Below, one piece after another: positions 49,773 through 57,472 of a stretch of 64,000 bases of DNA. Source of the DNA: Allorhodoferax sp032337135. GTDB taxonomy: Bacteria > Pseudomonadota > Gammaproteobacteria > Burkholderiales > Burkholderiaceae_C. The translations under genes and the position numbers were made by a program. Positions within the stretch are counted from its first letter, which is position 1; the number at the start of each line of letters is the position of its first letter. The stretch covers positions 558,001 through 622,000 of the forward strand of contig NZ_JAVXZZ010000001.1 in NCBI RefSeq assembly GCF_032337135.1, read 5' to 3'. The notes under the pieces were generated by a model. That model saw only the letters and a list, made by a program, of their open reading frames with translations. It was not told the origin of the DNA and did not search any database.

Positions 49773-50309
49773 ATGGCAACTGCAAAGAAACCCGCGGCTA
49801 AGAAAGCTGCACCGGCTAAGAAAGCTGCACCGGCTAAGAAAGCTGCACCGGCTAAGAAAGCTGCACCGGCTAAGAAAGCTGCACCGGCTAAGAAGGCTGC
49901 ACCGGCTAAGAAGGCTGCACCGGCTAAGAAGGCTGCACCGGCTAAGAAAGCTGCACCTGCGAAGAAAGCTGCACCTGCGAAGAAAGCTGCACCTGCGAAG
50001 AAAGCTGCACCTGCGAAGAAAGCTGCACCTGCGAAGAAAGCTGCACCGGCTAAGAAAGCTGCTCCGGCTAAGAAAGCTGCACCCGCTAAGAAAGCTGCAC
50101 CCGCTAAGAAGGCCGCACCTGCTAAGAAGGCTGCACCTGCTAAGAAGGCTGCACCTGCTAAGAAGGCTGCACCTGCTAAGAAGGCTGCACCCGCCAAGAA
50201 GGCTGCACCTGCTAAGAAGGCTGCACCTGCTAAGAAGGCTGCACCTGCTGCGCAGACGACCCTCAACCCCCAGGCAGCATGGCCTTTCCCCACCGCCAGC
50301 AAGCCCTGA
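49773..50309 (+). CDS. histone H1-like Lys/Ala/Pro-rich DNA-binding protein
   Basis: Protein of 178 residues starting at ATG 49773 with AAGGAG upstream. After the start ATAKKPAAKK it consists of 24 perfect copies of the hexapeptide AAPAKK and a short tail (AAQTTLNPQAAWPFPTASKP). The sequence is extremely basic and disordered, like the C-terminal tail of eukaryotic H1 and the H1-like proteins of Bordetella and other betaproteobacteria. It presumably binds and condenses DNA without base specificity. It is followed by a strong terminator at 50334. Antisense Ala/Gly/Phe frames over the repeat are artefacts. Confidence 0.9.
   Translation: MATAKKPAAKKAAPAKKAAPAKKAAPAKKAAPAKKAAPAKKAAPAKKAAPAKKAAPAKKAAPAKKAAPAKKAAPAKKAAPAKKAAPAKKAAPAKKAAPAKKAAPAKKAAPAKKAAPAKKAAPAKKAAPAKKAAPAKKAAPAKKAAPAKKAAPAKKAAPAAQTTLNPQAAWPFPTASKP
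49806..50237 (+). repeat. 24 x 18-bp tandem repeat encoding AAPAKK
   Basis: Perfect 18-bp period. Silent variants occur in blocks: units 1-8 use CCG-GCT, units 9-13 are five identical CCT-GCG copies, units 14-17 switch to CCG/CCC-GCT, and units 18-24 mostly CCT-GCT with AAG. This pattern indicates recent duplication or slippage of adjacent units. Confidence 0.95.
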
Positions 50310-50333
50310 TCTTGATCAGCGTTTCGTGCGCAG

Positions 50334-50363
50334 AACCCGACACCACGGTGTCGGGTTTTTTTA
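50334..50363 (+). terminator. rho-independent terminator of the H1-like gene
   Basis: AACCCGACAC, loop CACG, GTGTCGGGTT followed by T7 on the plus strand. It also touches the 3' end of the convergent DUF3426 gene. Confidence 0.93.
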
Positions 50364-51311
50364 TGGATAAAACACCAACAATCGGTAGCCGCTGATCTTG
50401 TCACTCAGATCCGCTGGCGCTTTCACCGCTATCGGCACCACCACCGACAACTCCCCCCCCGCGGAAAGCGTCGACGCCGACGCGACAAACTCGGATGGTT
50501 GCAGGACGCGTCGCATGACTGCGTGGTCATGCAAGTCGGTCAGCGCAAGCTCTGCAGATGGAATGGCCAACGGCCAACTTGCTGTGTTGCGCACGACAAA
50601 ACTCAATCGGTATACATCCGACTTGACCTTCACAAATGAAGAGGACTCGATGACCAGAGAGTCGATCCGCCGCAGTGGTTGAACGCGGCATCCCAACCAG
50701 TCGCACGCTTGCTCCAATACCGGCCGCAGGGCCGGCTGCATGGTGGCCAACTGGTCGCGCTCATGAAACAGCCACTGTCCGGCCAGCAGCAGGGCCATCA
50801 CCCCGCCCAGAAGCCGCCATGGCCCCAAAAACCGCGCCCTGGCATCTTTGGGTTCACTTCGATGAAGGAAACTCGGCGCGGAGTGCGGCGAAGGCGTCTC
50901 GACGGGTGTAGAAGGCACTTCACCCCATGCCGCGACAACAGGATCGTCCTCCGCGCCACTATGCTGGTTCCCGTGATCGGCCACCATGGGGGCCGCCGAG
51001 GGCTCAGGAATGGGAGTAGCCGCTGATCCTTCTGCGGCCTGACGCTCGTCTTCCGCAATCGCCAGCGCAACACTTACAGCGGGATCAGGGATCGGATGCT
51101 CTTCCGCTGCCCCACCCAACTCCACTGGCTGCTCATCAATGCCCGGCTGACGCGCCTCAGCCGTTAACGGCGACGGCTGCATGTTCGCATTGGCATCGAA
51201 CACCTCGTCGCATTGCCCACACCGTACCCATCCCTCAGAAATGCGCAATTGATCGGGGACGACCTTGAACAGCGTAGTGCAGGCGGGACAGCGAGTAACG
51301 AGACTGGGCAT
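50361..51311 (-). CDS. zinc-ribbon domain protein with DUF3426
   Basis: Membrane protein of 316 residues from ATG 51311. The N-terminal MJ0042-type zinc ribbon has two CxxC pairs (TRCPACTTLFKV and VRCGQCDEVFD). A low-complexity Pro/Glu/Ala linker covers about 45-160, one hydrophobic helix (WRLLGGVMALLLAGQWLF) about 180, and the C-terminal DUF3426 domain follows. It is found next to prmA in betaproteobacteria. Function unknown. The longer open frame to 51503 overlaps prmA and is rejected. Confidence 0.88.
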   Translation of the reverse strand: MPSLVTRCPACTTLFKVVPDQLRISEGWVRCGQCDEVFDANANMQPSPLTAEARQPGIDEQPVELGGAAEEHPIPDPAVSVALAIAEDERQAAEGSAATPIPEPSAAPMVADHGNQHSGAEDDPVVAAWGEVPSTPVETPSPHSAPSFLHRSEPKDARARFLGPWRLLGGVMALLLAGQWLFHERDQLATMQPALRPVLEQACDWLGCRVQPLRRIDSLVIESSSFVKVKSDVYRLSFVVRNTASWPLAIPSAELALTDLHDHAVMRRVLQPSEFVASASTLSAGGELSVVVPIAVKAPADLSDKISGYRLLVFYP

Positions 51312-51352
51312 GGTCACGCATTCTAGGGCCCGATGACACGGACCCAAGTGGC

Positions 51353-52234
51353 TCAGGGCTGGGCCACCATCAACACCCAACCATCTTGCGCATCTGCCAC
51401 CTCCAAGCGGCAATAGGGCGCATAAGCATCGGTCAACTCCTGCGCCTGCCGCTCCAGGATACCTGCCAATACCAGGTGCCCTGCACCCCGCACGTGCGAG
51501 CACAGCAGCGGCGCCAAGACCTTGAGTGGCGTCGCCAGGATATTGGCGACGACGACGTCAAATTGACCTTGCACGGTATCGACGGCTCCAGCCAGCACCT
51601 CGACCGCATTGGCCTGCGCGTTGAGCCGCGTCGATGCAACTGCGGCATCATCAATGTCCACCCCCACCACTTCGGAAGCCCCATGCTTTGCGGCGCCGAT
51701 GGCCAAGATGCCAGAGCCACAGCCATAGTCCAGGACACGCCCACCCTGGGGTGTATTGACCGCCAACCAGCGCAGACACATCCGCGTCGTTGGGTGAGTT
51801 CCGGTGCCGAATGCCAGACCAGGATCAAGACGAATCACCTGGCGCGCCTGCTCAGGCGGCTCATGCCACGTTGGCACAATCCAGAATGTTGGAGTGATTT
51901 CGACCGGAGCGAACTGACTCTGGGTCAAGCGTACCCAATCCTGATCGGGAACATCCGTCACACCAAGCATTCGGCAACCATCAAAGAAATCCTGGGCTTC
52001 CAGGAGTGTCGCCGCGTCCTGCGCAACAACCTTGTCCTGGAAGAGCGCAACCACCAAGGAACGATTCCAACCATCCTTGGGAGCAGGCATTCCGGGCTCA
52101 CCGAACAGCGCTTGCTCTTGATCGGTATGCGCGTCGGCGTCCTCCACGCTGACACTCAAGGCATCGAGTGCGTCGAGCGCTTCACTGAAGGTTTCAACCG
52201 AATCCTGTGGGCAAACCAGACGCAGCTCAAACAT
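51353..52234 (-). CDS. prmA: ribosomal protein L11 methyltransferase
   Basis: SAM-dependent methyltransferase of 293 residues trimethylating L11. The N-terminal substrate-binding domain (about 1-110) is followed by the methyltransferase core: LAFGTGTHPTTRMCLRWL, VLDYGCGSGILAIGAAKHGA (SAM motif I), GVDIDDAAVASTRLNAQAN and VVANILATPL (motif IV). It starts 8 bp after the accC stop in the accB-accC-prmA-DUF3426 series. Confidence 0.97.
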   Translation of the reverse strand: MFELRLVCPQDSVETFSEALDALDALSVSVEDADAHTDQEQALFGEPGMPAPKDGWNRSLVVALFQDKVVAQDAATLLEAQDFFDGCRMLGVTDVPDQDWVRLTQSQFAPVEITPTFWIVPTWHEPPEQARQVIRLDPGLAFGTGTHPTTRMCLRWLAVNTPQGGRVLDYGCGSGILAIGAAKHGASEVVGVDIDDAAVASTRLNAQANAVEVLAGAVDTVQGQFDVVVANILATPLKVLAPLLCSHVRGAGHLVLAGILERQAQELTDAYAPYCRLEVADAQDGWVLMVAQP

Positions 52235-52242
52235 GGACCACC

Positions 52243-53592
52243 TCAGCGCTTGTGTTGCTCAAGCCAATGCTCGAGGTAGTGGATATTGGTTCCACCTTCC
52301 ATGAATTTCGAATCCACCAGCAATTCACGGTGCAGGGGAATATTCGTCTTGATGCCCTCCACCACCATCTCTGACAGGGCCGTACGCATGCGCGCCAGGG
52401 CTTGCTCACGGGTATCGCCATGGACGATGATCTTGCCAACCATCGAGTCGTAGTTGGGCGGAACGAAATAGTTGTTGTATACGTGAGAATCAACCCGCAC
52501 CCCAGGACCACCGGGCGTATGCCAAGTGGTCACGCGACCGGGAGAAGGCAGGAAGGTATACGGATCTTCGGCATTCACCCGGCACTCAATGGCGTGGCCT
52601 TGCACGCTGATCTGGCGTTGCGTGAAAGGCAGCTTCTCACCGGCCGCCACCATGATCTGCGTGCGCACGATATCAATCCCGGTCACCATTTCCGTCACAG
52701 GGTGCTCCACCTGCACACGGGTATTCATCTCAATGAAGTAGAACTCACCGTCTTCATAGAGGAATTCAAAGGTACCGGCACCACGGTAGCCAATTTTCTT
52801 GCAGGCCGCCACGCAACGCTCACCGATACGCTCGATCAGCTTGCGGTTGATCCCCGGGGCCGGTGACTCTTCCAGAATCTTCTGGTGCCGTCTCTGCATC
52901 GAGCAGTCGCGCTCGCCCAGGTAGACCGCGTTGCGATGCTTGTCGGCCAGCACCTGGATCTCCACATGGCGCGGGTTCTGCAGGAACTTTTCCATGTAAA
53001 CCGCAGGGTTGCCGAACGCGGCGCCGGCTTCTGCCTTGGTCATGGTCACGGCATTGATCAGTGCCGCTTCGGTATGCACGACACGCATGCCACGGCCGCC
53101 GCCGCCGCCGGCCGCCTTGATGATGACCGGATAACCCACGGTCTTGGCGATGCGCTTGATCTGAACCGGATCGTCCGGCAACTCGCCATCTGAACCCGGC
53201 ACGCAGGGCACGCCGGCCCGAATCATGGCCTGCTTGGCAGATACCTTGTCGCCCATGATGCGGATGGACTCCGGAGTCGGACCAATGAACTGAAAGCCGC
53301 TCTTTTCCACCCGCTCCGCAAAGTCAGCGTTTTCACTCAGGAACCCATAACCTGGGTGGATCGCCTCGGCATCCGTCACTTCTGCCGCGGAGATGATGGC
53401 AGGCATATTGAGGTAGCTTTGCGCGGAAGCTGCCGGACCGATGCACACCGCCTCTTCGGCCAGCTTGACGTACTTGGCATCGCGATCGGCCTCGGAGTAC
53501 ACCATTACCGCCTTGATACCCAGTTCCCGGCATGCGCGTTGAATGCGCAAGGCGATCTCGCCTCGGTTGGCGATCAGAATTTTCTTGAACAT
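52243..53592 (-). CDS. accC: acetyl-CoA carboxylase, biotin carboxylase subunit
   Basis: ATP-grasp enzyme of 449 residues carboxylating biotin on AccB, the first step of fatty-acid synthesis. KKILIANRGEIALRIQRACRELGI, KAAGGGGGRGMRVV (ATP-binding Gly loop), ERDCSMQRRHQKILEESPAP, EFYFIEMNTRVQVEHPVTE and GWAIECR-like GHAIECRVNAEDP are the standard motifs. It lies 11 bp after accB. Confidence 0.98.
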   Translation of the reverse strand: MFKKILIANRGEIALRIQRACRELGIKAVMVYSEADRDAKYVKLAEEAVCIGPAASAQSYLNMPAIISAAEVTDAEAIHPGYGFLSENADFAERVEKSGFQFIGPTPESIRIMGDKVSAKQAMIRAGVPCVPGSDGELPDDPVQIKRIAKTVGYPVIIKAAGGGGGRGMRVVHTEAALINAVTMTKAEAGAAFGNPAVYMEKFLQNPRHVEIQVLADKHRNAVYLGERDCSMQRRHQKILEESPAPGINRKLIERIGERCVAACKKIGYRGAGTFEFLYEDGEFYFIEMNTRVQVEHPVTEMVTGIDIVRTQIMVAAGEKLPFTQRQISVQGHAIECRVNAEDPYTFLPSPGRVTTWHTPGGPGVRVDSHVYNNYFVPPNYDSMVGKIIVHGDTREQALARMRTALSEMVVEGIKTNIPLHRELLVDSKFMEGGTNIHYLEHWLEQHKR

Positions 53593-53603
53593 CGGACAGG
53601 CCC

Positions 53604-54074
53604 TTATTCGATCACGAACAGCGGCTGCCCGTACTCCACCGCCTGGCCATTGTCACTCAGGATCTGCGTGATGGTGCCCGACTTGTCGGCCTCGATCTCG
53701 TTGAGTATCTTCATGGCTTCGATGATGCAGATGGTGTCACCCTCTTTCACCACGGAACCGATTTCGACGAAGGGCTTGGCGCCGGGCGCCGAGGAGCGAT
53801 AGAACGTACCGACCATGGGAGACTTGACCTTGTGGCCGGACTCGGCCTCCGGCGCAGCACTCGGCGCCACAGGGGCTGCAGAGGCCGCAGCAGCAGACGG
53901 GACTGCAGCCGCTACTGGGGCCGGCGCATAAGCGGCAGCCGGCACATAGGCCTGCACCTGAGCGGGGGCCGTCTTCACGATACGAACCTTACCTTCGGCC
54001 TCGGTGATTTCCAGTTCAGACACATTGGATTCGGAAACGAGGTCGATGAGTGTCTTGAGTTTGCGCAGGTCCAT
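53604..54074 (-). CDS. accB: biotin carboxyl carrier protein of acetyl-CoA carboxylase
   Basis: Protein of 156 residues. The N-terminal dimerisation segment (MDLRKLKTLIDLVSESNVSELEITE) is followed by an Ala/Pro linker (about 45-75) and a biotinyl domain with IIEAMKILNEIEADKSG, where the Lys of EAMK is biotinylated. The linker is the mobile arm. First gene of accB-accC. Upstream 54075-54231 has only degenerate repeat copy R10 and no recognised regulator site. Confidence 0.97.
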   Translation of the reverse strand: MDLRKLKTLIDLVSESNVSELEITEAEGKVRIVKTAPAQVQAYVPAAAYAPAPVAAAVPSAAAASAAPVAPSAAPEAESGHKVKSPMVGTFYRSSAPGAKPFVEIGSVVKEGDTICIIEAMKILNEIEADKSGTITQILSDNGQAVEYGQPLFVIE

Positions 54075-54164
54075 GAAGTCTCCAACAAAAGTCTTGGAAA
54101 GGGCGAAATGTACACCAAATGCTCTTATCTTCTTTCAAATGCACTTGATCCACAAGCAATTTGC

Positions 54165-54243
54165 AGCAAGAAACCGCGCTCAAATTGCAGGCCCGGGGCG
54201 AGCGCGAGGCCCGACCGCTGTACAGAAGCCGCTATTTTAATGC
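54165..54243 (-). repeat. possible degenerate copy R10 of the dispersed element
   Basis: On the minus strand GCATTAAAATAGCGGCTTC, then TGTACAG, CGGGCCTGCAATTTGAGC. The match to the family is weak, but, as in R1 and R7, the stop codon of the upstream gene (TAG) lies in its first bases. Confidence 0.4.
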
Positions 54244-54792
54244 AGCCCACTCCCGCAGGTTTTCCGCGCTCACACGGCCCAACTTGCGCTGCGCCACCGC
54301 CCCCGCACCATTGACCACGACGGAAAAAGGCAGTCCGCCCGACAAATTCCCCAACGCACGCGCCAGCTCGGACCCGCCCAGACCGGCCATGGCAACAGGA
54401 AACTGGACCGGATTCTGGCGCAGGAAGCGCTGCACCATTTCTACACGATCGACAGCCAATCCAATCACTTGCCAGCCTTTTGCACGATTTTCAACAAAGA
54501 AGGCATCCAGCATGGGCAATTCCTCGACACACGGCGGACACCACGTTGCCCAGAAATTGATCAGCAAGGGTTTGCCGCGGAACGCCTGAACAGCCAGGGG
54601 ATTGCCCTGGGGATCGGCCCAGGAAGTGGCCCAGAATGCTTCCAGTTCGGGCGTGGACTGGGTCTCTTCAGTCGCTACCTGCCCCCGGCGCGACCACCAC
54701 ACCCCGGCAATGATGCCGGCCAGGGTTGCACCAGCAGCCCCCAGCACAAGCCGCCGGGTTGTGCGTGGGGAGGGTGTTTTTTCATCGATCAT
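54232..54792 (-). CDS. TlpA/ResA-like membrane-anchored thioredoxin
   Basis: Protein of 186 residues with an N-terminal twin-arginine-flanked membrane anchor (RRLVLGAAGATLAGIIAGVWW) and a periplasmic thioredoxin domain. The redox site is FWATWCPPCVEELPML (WCxxC, about residue 80), followed by the cis-Pro region. It likely keeps periplasmic cysteines reduced, for example in cytochrome c maturation. ATG 54792 overlaps the upstream gene by 11 bp. Confidence 0.92.
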   Translation of the reverse strand: MIDEKTPSPRTTRRLVLGAAGATLAGIIAGVWWSRRGQVATEETQSTPELEAFWATSWADPQGNPLAVQAFRGKPLLINFWATWCPPCVEELPMLDAFFVENRAKGWQVIGLAVDRVEMVQRFLRQNPVQFPVAMAGLGGSELARALGNLSGGLPFSVVVNGAGAVAQRKLGRVSAENLREWAALK

Positions 54793-55381
54793 CGCGAGAT
54801 TCTTTCAACAAACGGGTCACCGCCTCCAGGGTTCCCTGTGCGGCGCGCCCCCGCGCATCGGGCAACAAGCTGCCGCGCCGGGCCAGCGCATCATGCACCA
54901 TCAGGTGTACGCCCACATAGCTCTGCAGTTCCTGACACCGCACCTGGATGCTGAGTACGTCGCAAGCCAGCCCTTGCCGATCCCGGCCTACGTGCACCTC
55001 GTAGCGCACTCCCTGATCCAACAAAGCCCATTCGGCAGATTTGGGATCGTCACAATACAGCTGCAGGTGAATGTCGTTGAATCGGGTCGCGGTACCACGC
55101 CACACGGCACCACTGAGCTGCGGCGAAAAGGCCTGCAGACGTTCCATCCACTGCAGCGCCAAGGTGCGCAAAGCCTGCAGCTCGTGCGGCTGGGTATCGG
55201 CACAAAACAGAGCCAGGTACTCTTCCAGGGCCAATTCGACCTGGTCATTGCTAGGCACAGCGGTGCGCGGCGGCAACCCCAACTGGCGCAGCGCCCGCTG
55301 CTTCGCGGCGCCATAGTCCAAGCCCTCTTCCGCAATCAGGCGGGCACAGGTTTGGGCAATTTCGGCTTTGAGCGCATCCAT
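54782..55381 (-). CDS. conserved protein of unknown function divergent from mpl
   Basis: Protein of 199 residues from ATG 55381, without signal peptide or membrane helix. The N-terminal helical part (AQTCARLIAEEGLDYGAAKQRALRQL) is followed by a mixed domain with SGAVWRGTATRFNDIHLQLYCDDPKSAEWALLDQGVRYE. The pattern G-T-A-T-R-x-x-D-I-H-L-Q-L faintly recalls nucleotidyltransferase-fold proteins, but I cannot confirm it. It is head-to-head with mpl across 34 bp and overlaps the thioredoxin gene. Confidence 0.75.
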   Translation of the reverse strand: MDALKAEIAQTCARLIAEEGLDYGAAKQRALRQLGLPPRTAVPSNDQVELALEEYLALFCADTQPHELQALRTLALQWMERLQAFSPQLSGAVWRGTATRFNDIHLQLYCDDPKSAEWALLDQGVRYEVHVGRDRQGLACDVLSIQVRCQELQSYVGVHLMVHDALARRGSLLPDARGRAAQGTLEAVTRLLKESRDDR

Positions 55382-55387
55382 GGGGCT

Positions 55388-55407
55388 GATTGTGCACTGG
55401 CACAATC
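55388..55407. repeat. 20-bp inverted repeat between divergent starts
   Basis: GATTGTGC-ACTG-GCACAATC, perfect 8-bp arms, centred in the 34-bp gap between the unknown gene and mpl. It could be an operator, or two back-to-back -10 boxes (CACAAT on each strand). Confidence 0.6.
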
Positions 55408-55415
55408 GACCCTCT

Positions 55416-56807
55416 ATGCACATCCACATTCTTGGCATCTGCGGTACCTTCATGGGAGGTCTAGCCGCACTCGCCCGCGAAGCGGGCCACAGGGTCACCG
55501 GTTGCGATGCCGGTGTCTACCCACCCATGAGCGACCAACTGCGCGCCCTGGGCATCGAGTTGATCGAAGGCTTTGGCGCCGAGCAAATGGCACTCCAGCC
55601 CGACATGTACGTCATCGGTAACGTGGTCAGTCGCGCCCGCCTGGCCAACGGCGATCCGAAGTTTCCGCTCATGGAAGCGATCCTGGATGCCGGTGCCCCT
55701 TACACCAGCGGTCCGCAATGGCTATCCGAACATGTGCTTCAGGGCAAGCATGTATTGGCCGTGGCCGGCACCCACGGCAAAACCACCACGACGGCCATGC
55801 TCAGCTGGATATTGCAGGAAGCCGGACTGGAGCCGGGCTTTCTGATCGGTGGCGTACCGGTCAACTTCGGTGTGTCGGCCCGGCTCGGGGGCGGGCGCTA
55901 CTTCGTGATTGAGGCCGACGAATACGACACGGCCTTCTTCGACAAGCGCAGCAAGTTCGTCCATTACCGCCCGCGCACTGCGGTGCTGAACAATCTCGAA
56001 TTCGACCACGCAGACATTTTTGACAACCTGGCAGCCATCGAACGCCAGTTCCACCATCTGGTGCGCACCGTTCCCAGTTCTGGCCGCGTAGTCGTCAATG
56101 CGCTCGAAGAGAGCCTCACCCGCGTGCTGCACCAGGGCTGCTGGAGCGACACCCGCAGCTTCGGCAGCACCGTTGGCGACTTCCAGGCGGCGGGGGAACC
56201 GCATGACTTTGACGTGCTGGTGCACGGGCAACGCACCGGCCGTGTGCACTGGGGGCTGGGTGGCGTACACAACCAGCTCAATGCGCTCGCCGCCATCGCC
56301 GCCGCCGACCACGTGGGCGTGCCCGTGGCCCAGGCTGCGGCAGCGCTGGCCGGTTTTGTGAATGTGAAGCGGCGCATGGAGGTGCGCGGACAGGTGACGC
56401 TGCCTGCGGGTGGGGCTGCGGTTACGGTCTATGACGACTTTGCCCACCACCCGACCGCCATCCGCACCACCATCAACGGGTTACGGCGGCGCATTCCGGC
56501 AGGGGAGCGCATCCTGGCGATCTTCGAGCCACGCTCCAACACCATGAAGCTCGGCGCCATGAAGTCGCAACTGCCCTGGAGCCTGGAGGAGGCCGACCTG
56601 TCCTTCTGCCACAGCGCCGGGCTCGACTGGGACGCAGCCCAGGCCCTGGCGCCCATGGGCGAGCGGGCAACGGTCCGTGCACAAATCGATGCGCTGGTAG
56701 AGTCCATCGTACAAAACGTGCAGCCGGGTGACCACCTGCTGTGCATGAGCAACGGCGGCTTTGCCGGCATCCATGGCAAATTGCTGCGGTCGCTACAAAA
56801 TACATAG
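55416..56807 (+). CDS. mpl: UDP-N-acetylmuramate:L-Ala-gamma-D-Glu-meso-DAP ligase
   Basis: Mur-ligase family enzyme of 463 residues that reattaches recycled tripeptide to UDP-MurNAc. ATG 55416 (MHIHILGICGTFMGG). The N-terminal Rossmann-like domain GICGTFMGGLAALAREAGH, the ATP loop AGTHGKTTTTAML, EADEYDTAFFDKRSKFVHYRP, NNLEFDHADIFDNL and the C-terminal DDFAHHPTAIRTTI are typical of Mpl rather than MurC. It complements AmpD (44.5 kb). The last codons and stop lie in repeat copy R7. Confidence 0.97.
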   Translation: MHIHILGICGTFMGGLAALAREAGHRVTGCDAGVYPPMSDQLRALGIELIEGFGAEQMALQPDMYVIGNVVSRARLANGDPKFPLMEAILDAGAPYTSGPQWLSEHVLQGKHVLAVAGTHGKTTTTAMLSWILQEAGLEPGFLIGGVPVNFGVSARLGGGRYFVIEADEYDTAFFDKRSKFVHYRPRTAVLNNLEFDHADIFDNLAAIERQFHHLVRTVPSSGRVVVNALEESLTRVLHQGCWSDTRSFGSTVGDFQAAGEPHDFDVLVHGQRTGRVHWGLGGVHNQLNALAAIAAADHVGVPVAQAAAALAGFVNVKRRMEVRGQVTLPAGGAAVTVYDDFAHHPTAIRTTINGLRRRIPAGERILAIFEPRSNTMKLGAMKSQLPWSLEEADLSFCHSAGLDWDAAQALAPMGERATVRAQIDALVESIVQNVQPGDHLLCMSNGGFAGIHGKLLRSLQNT

Positions 56808-56849
56808 CTGCCTACGCAAGTATTGCGCGGAGAAACGGCACTTTTACTC
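56790..56849 (+). repeat. dispersed 65-bp element, copy R7
   Basis: Plus-strand copy: TCGCTACAAAATACAT, AGCTGCCTACGCAAGTATT, GCGCGGAGAAACGGCAC. It provides the last codons and the TAG stop of mpl. Confidence 0.75.
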
Positions 56850-56954
56850 TATAAGCCTGCTGATACGGCGGTCGTGATGCAGCGCAGTATTGCATACAGA
56901 ATTTGGGCGTAGCATGACGGTACCTGAACGTACCCCCCACCTAGTCAGCCTCTC

Positions 56955-57422
56955 ATGAAGTCCCGCGTCCTGCGCACCAGCCAGTTCCAGACCACTGCGT
57001 TTTCGCCGCATGGCGAGGTGGCCATGTGGTTTGAGGACCAGATCCTGTATTACGACGTCACCGGCCCCCTCAATACCGAGGTGATCGAGTGCCTGGCACT
57101 GGCGCAGACCGAGTTCCTCAAGCAGATCGAGCCCCAGGGCCCCTGGGGCAGCATCGCGGTCTGCAAGATCAGCGCAGTGATGGGGCCCGAGTGCCTGGCC
57201 CGCTATGGCGCCATGATGTCCACCCCGAAACCGGCGGGCAAAACGCCCGTGGCCACGGCGTTTGTGATGGGGCCCGATGTCGATGGCTACCGCCTGATGG
57301 CACCGTTGTTTGCCAAGATCTACGCCGGTATCCAACGCCCTTTCCGGGCCGTGGAAACCCTGGAAGAAGGCCGCCAGTGGATCTTTGCGCAGATCGCGCA
57401 GGCCCGCCAAACCGCAGCCTGA
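56955..57422 (+). CDS. small cytoplasmic protein of unknown function
   Basis: Protein of 155 residues, no signal peptide or membrane helix. MWFEDQILYYDVTGPLNTEVIECLALAQTEFLKQI and SIAVCKISAVMGPECLARYGAMM alternate strands and helices in a way that suggests a STAS/SpoIIAA-like fold, but there is no diagnostic motif. The C-terminal helix is RAVETLEEGRQWIFAQIAQAR. It lies alone between mpl and aroG, sharing a bidirectional terminator with aroG. Confidence 0.75.
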   Translation: MKSRVLRTSQFQTTAFSPHGEVAMWFEDQILYYDVTGPLNTEVIECLALAQTEFLKQIEPQGPWGSIAVCKISAVMGPECLARYGAMMSTPKPAGKTPVATAFVMGPDVDGYRLMAPLFAKIYAGIQRPFRAVETLEEGRQWIFAQIAQARQTAA

Positions 57423-57450
57423 AAAAAAGGGGCACTCCATGGGTGCCCCT
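57421..57450. terminator. bidirectional terminator between the unknown gene and aroG
   Basis: GGGGCAC-TCCATGG-GTGCCCC (57429-57449). On the minus strand the stem is followed by T7, ending aroG; on the plus strand it follows the stop of the unknown gene with a weaker T run. Confidence 0.85.
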
Positions 57451-57472
57451 TCTTCCCTGCTGCAAGCGCCGA

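Noticed and set aside
49806..50237. Regular repeats considered as a CRISPR array
   Set aside because: The units are contiguous 18-bp coding repeats without spacers.
49577..50404. Minus-strand frame of Ala-Gly-Ala-Phe repeats
   Set aside because: Mirror image of the AAPAKK tandem repeat; no ribosome site, and the plus-strand frame has an RBS and terminator.
55398..55415. TGGCAC upstream of mpl as a sigma-54 promoter
   Set aside because: The -12 element TTGC is not at the required distance.
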